Source: Pseudoips prasinana
Lineage: Eukaryota; Arthropoda; Insecta; Lepidoptera; Nolidae
Assembly: GCA_951640165.1 (NCBI GenBank)
Contig: OX621234.1
Coordinates: 5,647,001-5,711,000 of the forward strand
Reading direction: 5' to 3'
DNA: 64,000 bases
In this document: positions 62,551 to 64,000 of the stretch, piece by piece
Layout: each line of letters starts with the position of its first letter
Position numbering within the stretch: the first letter of the stretch is position 1
Translations under genes and position numbers: made by a program
Notes under the pieces: model-generated
What the model was told of the DNA's origin: nothing
The model's input: the letters and a program-made list of their open reading frames with translations, nothing else
The model's database searches: none

Positions 62551-62599
62551 TTAATCCGATGGGACCTAACCGTCCCATCGGATCATGAGCGACACGACC

Positions 62600-62808
62600 G
62601 GAAAGGTACTGGGACCGACCGACAGTTACCTACTCTCCGAGGCACGGGGGTATAATACCGCCAACTCCCAGACTTCACGCTGAATTTGAGAATATTTTCT
62701 ATTTACAGAAAAATTCCATAGTAAATTTTGGCTCGACCTGGGATTTGAATCCAGGACCTCGTTATAAGCGTTTGAAGACACTACCGCCTGACCGACGAGG
62801 CAGGCTAA
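62600..62808 (-). mobile_element. SINE-4 (tRNA-derived), best copy
   Basis: Minus strand: CCTGCCTCGTCGGTCAGGCG (A-box region), GTCCTGGATTCAAATCCCAG (B-box region), then GAATTTTTCTGTAAATAG and CCGTGCCTCGGAGAG near the end. Confidence 0.68.
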
Positions 62809-62814
62809 GATATA

Positions 62815-63238
62815 TTTTGTATACAAAAGGAAGATTTAAGCTTGGTAACCAGTATATTATGACAACCAATTTCACCAACAATTTAAAACCATTTCACATC
62901 GATAACCGTCGTTTTAAACACAAGGTCCGTTATAATAATAATACTCAATTCATACCTTAATATAGACAGAACCATTCAGACAATATATAGTAAAATATAA
63001 ATTTCAATAATTAAATCAAAACATAATCGCCTTGACAATAACTTAATACAAGCTAGCTAAATATCACTCCCATTATAAAATAAATTGTATAAATGTTTTA
63101 ACATCCCGTGTACCTAAATATCTGTAATAAGTAACTAGAAATAATAACTGTATTACTACAAACATGTTCTGACTATTTACAAGCGCTTTTTAAAGTCTAC
63201 GTGAATAAAAACCTTTTTTACTTTATTTATTTATTTAT
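62815..63238 (+). mobile_element. LINE-R 3' end, longest copy, sense orientation
   Basis: From AAGCTTGGTAACCAGTATAT through AACCGTCGTTTTAAACACAA, CTTAATATAGACAGAACC, TTGACAATAACTTAATACAA then GCTAGCTAAATATC, GCGCTTTTTAAAGTCTACGT then GAATAAAAACC, to a TTTATTTATTTATTTTA tail. Copies share this 3' end and vary at the 5' end, so this is a non-LTR retrotransposon or a SINE using one. No ORF is present. Confidence 0.75.
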
Positions 63239-63364
63239 TTTAGTAAAAAATATCAAAACCTTTTCATATGCATCGAAGGAATCGTGTAATAAAAGGAACA
63301 TACACACAAAATAAAACCTCTTGGAGTTCGTTAATAGAATAGAACATGTAACTATGTAAACCGC

Positions 63365-63420
63365 GCCAAAAGGCATTACCTTTGGGGGTCGAACCTCCAC
63401 CCAGGGCACTCACTGGCGGG
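63365..63420 (-). mobile_element. SINE-like head fragment
   Basis: Minus strand: ATAGCCCCGCCAGTGAGTGC and GTGGAGGTTCGACCCCC (B-box-like). Isolated and unassigned. Confidence 0.4.
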
Positions 63421-63629
63421 GCTATGACACTAGTTTAGAATTCTTAACTCCCACCTCCAACAAACACAACAAAGCAACGCGAGCGCAAACTACGATGACG
63501 TGTGCGCACTACGGAAACACAAGATTGAGTCAGAATCATTGCACCCACACACACCGACAACTATATATATACAGGAAACTCATCAGGTGTTTCGCGGAGT
63601 GGTCAAGAGTTGAGTCTCTATAGCCCTAA
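63421..63629. other. Repeat-poor CpG-containing stretch with TATATATATA
   Basis: No family match. AACGCGAGCGCAAACTACGA then TGACGTGTGCGCAC and a CTATATATATACAG at 63561 are present. On the minus strand the TATA-like run lies upstream of the CpG-rich part, which would suit a promoter for a minus-strand transcript. This is inference only. Confidence 0.2.
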
Positions 63630-63880
63630 ATAATAATAATATCCTGGGACATTATTCACACACGGCCATCTGATCAAAAATACTATAAATAAATATATTG
63701 GGACAACTAACGCACTGCCATCTGATCCCACACAAGACAGAGCCTGTACTATAGCAACCAGAAAACTAATAAACACACTTCTATATTTCTCAATAGATGC
63801 ATATTATACATAATACGCAGAACAAATAAATGTGAACGTGGGGGGCGTAGAAATCAACCTACCAGATAAAGATATAGATG
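63630..63880 (-). mobile_element. SINE-2 3' fragments and a SINE-6 scrap
   Basis: 63630-63678 (AATAATATCCTGGGACATTA then TTCACACACGGCCATCTGAT) and 63695-63832 (GACAGAGCCTGTACTATAGC then AACCAGAAAACTAATAAACA) are antisense SINE-2-type 3' ends. 63834-63880 begins GTGGGGGGCGTAGAAATCAA as in SINE-6. The rest to 64000 is unmatched. Confidence 0.6.
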
Positions 63881-64000
63881 ACATAAAAACAGTAGGCATG
63901 CAAAAGACAATATTTTAACAAACTACCGCTACATACAATTTTAAAATAATGCACAACGCAGTACATACAAGTGAATAAGAAGAAAATATTTAAACTAACT

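Noticed and set aside
63590..63625. GCGGAGTGGTCAAGAG as a tRNA A-box or tRNA gene start
   Set aside because: No matching B box or acceptor stem at the right distance.

Overview
The window is AT-rich, intron- and repeat-dominated insect DNA, almost certainly from a moth or butterfly. The evidence is a split gene with canonical GT/AG junctions, many short Helitrons with Lepidoptera-style ends (hairpin followed by CACAGCTAG, inserted between A and T), several tRNA-derived SINE families, and 5'-truncated RTE and Jockey LINEs. No operons, bacterial genes or CRISPR arrays are present.

Only one host gene can be supported: Mical, the F-actin methionine monooxygenase, on the minus strand. Coding exon 1 (27701-27877, residues 1-59, with the start ATG and 11 nt of 5' UTR) and coding exon 2 (159-335, residues 60-118, carrying the FAD-binding GAGPCG loop) join in phase 0 across a 27.4-kb intron. 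The splice acceptor just upstream of the ATG shows that at least one non-coding first exon lies to the right of 27888. Two repeat-poor, CpG-containing patches (about 28746-29422 and 63421-63625) are weak candidates for it.

The rest is a layered deposit of transposable elements. It holds five sequence types of non-autonomous Helitron (called HelA-HelE here), one with a decayed Rep/helicase N-terminus (35869-37088) and one carrying an internal minisatellite (55684-57955). There are MITEs with TA, TTAA and TTA target duplications, a 2.1-kb element with terminal inverted repeats of about 610 bp (41293-43388), and a transposase N-terminal fragment (40730-40906). There is also a broken Jockey-type LINE (45280-47100), seven SINE-like families (SINE-1 to SINE-7, local names) and several unclassified dispersed families (Rep-D, Rep-G, Rep-U, Rep-W, Rep-X, Rep-Y, local names). 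Nested insertions are frequent and in several cases the empty site can be reconstructed.

The most unusual pattern is a set of perfect or near-perfect palindromes with 17-47 bp arms and very short loops (for example 5180-5238, 35035-35126, 38421-38515, 52263-52320, 60864-60970). Some were formed by local inverted duplication inside identifiable SINE or LINE copies. They may record fold-back template switching, or assembly artefacts. I found no evidence for a new multi-gene system.
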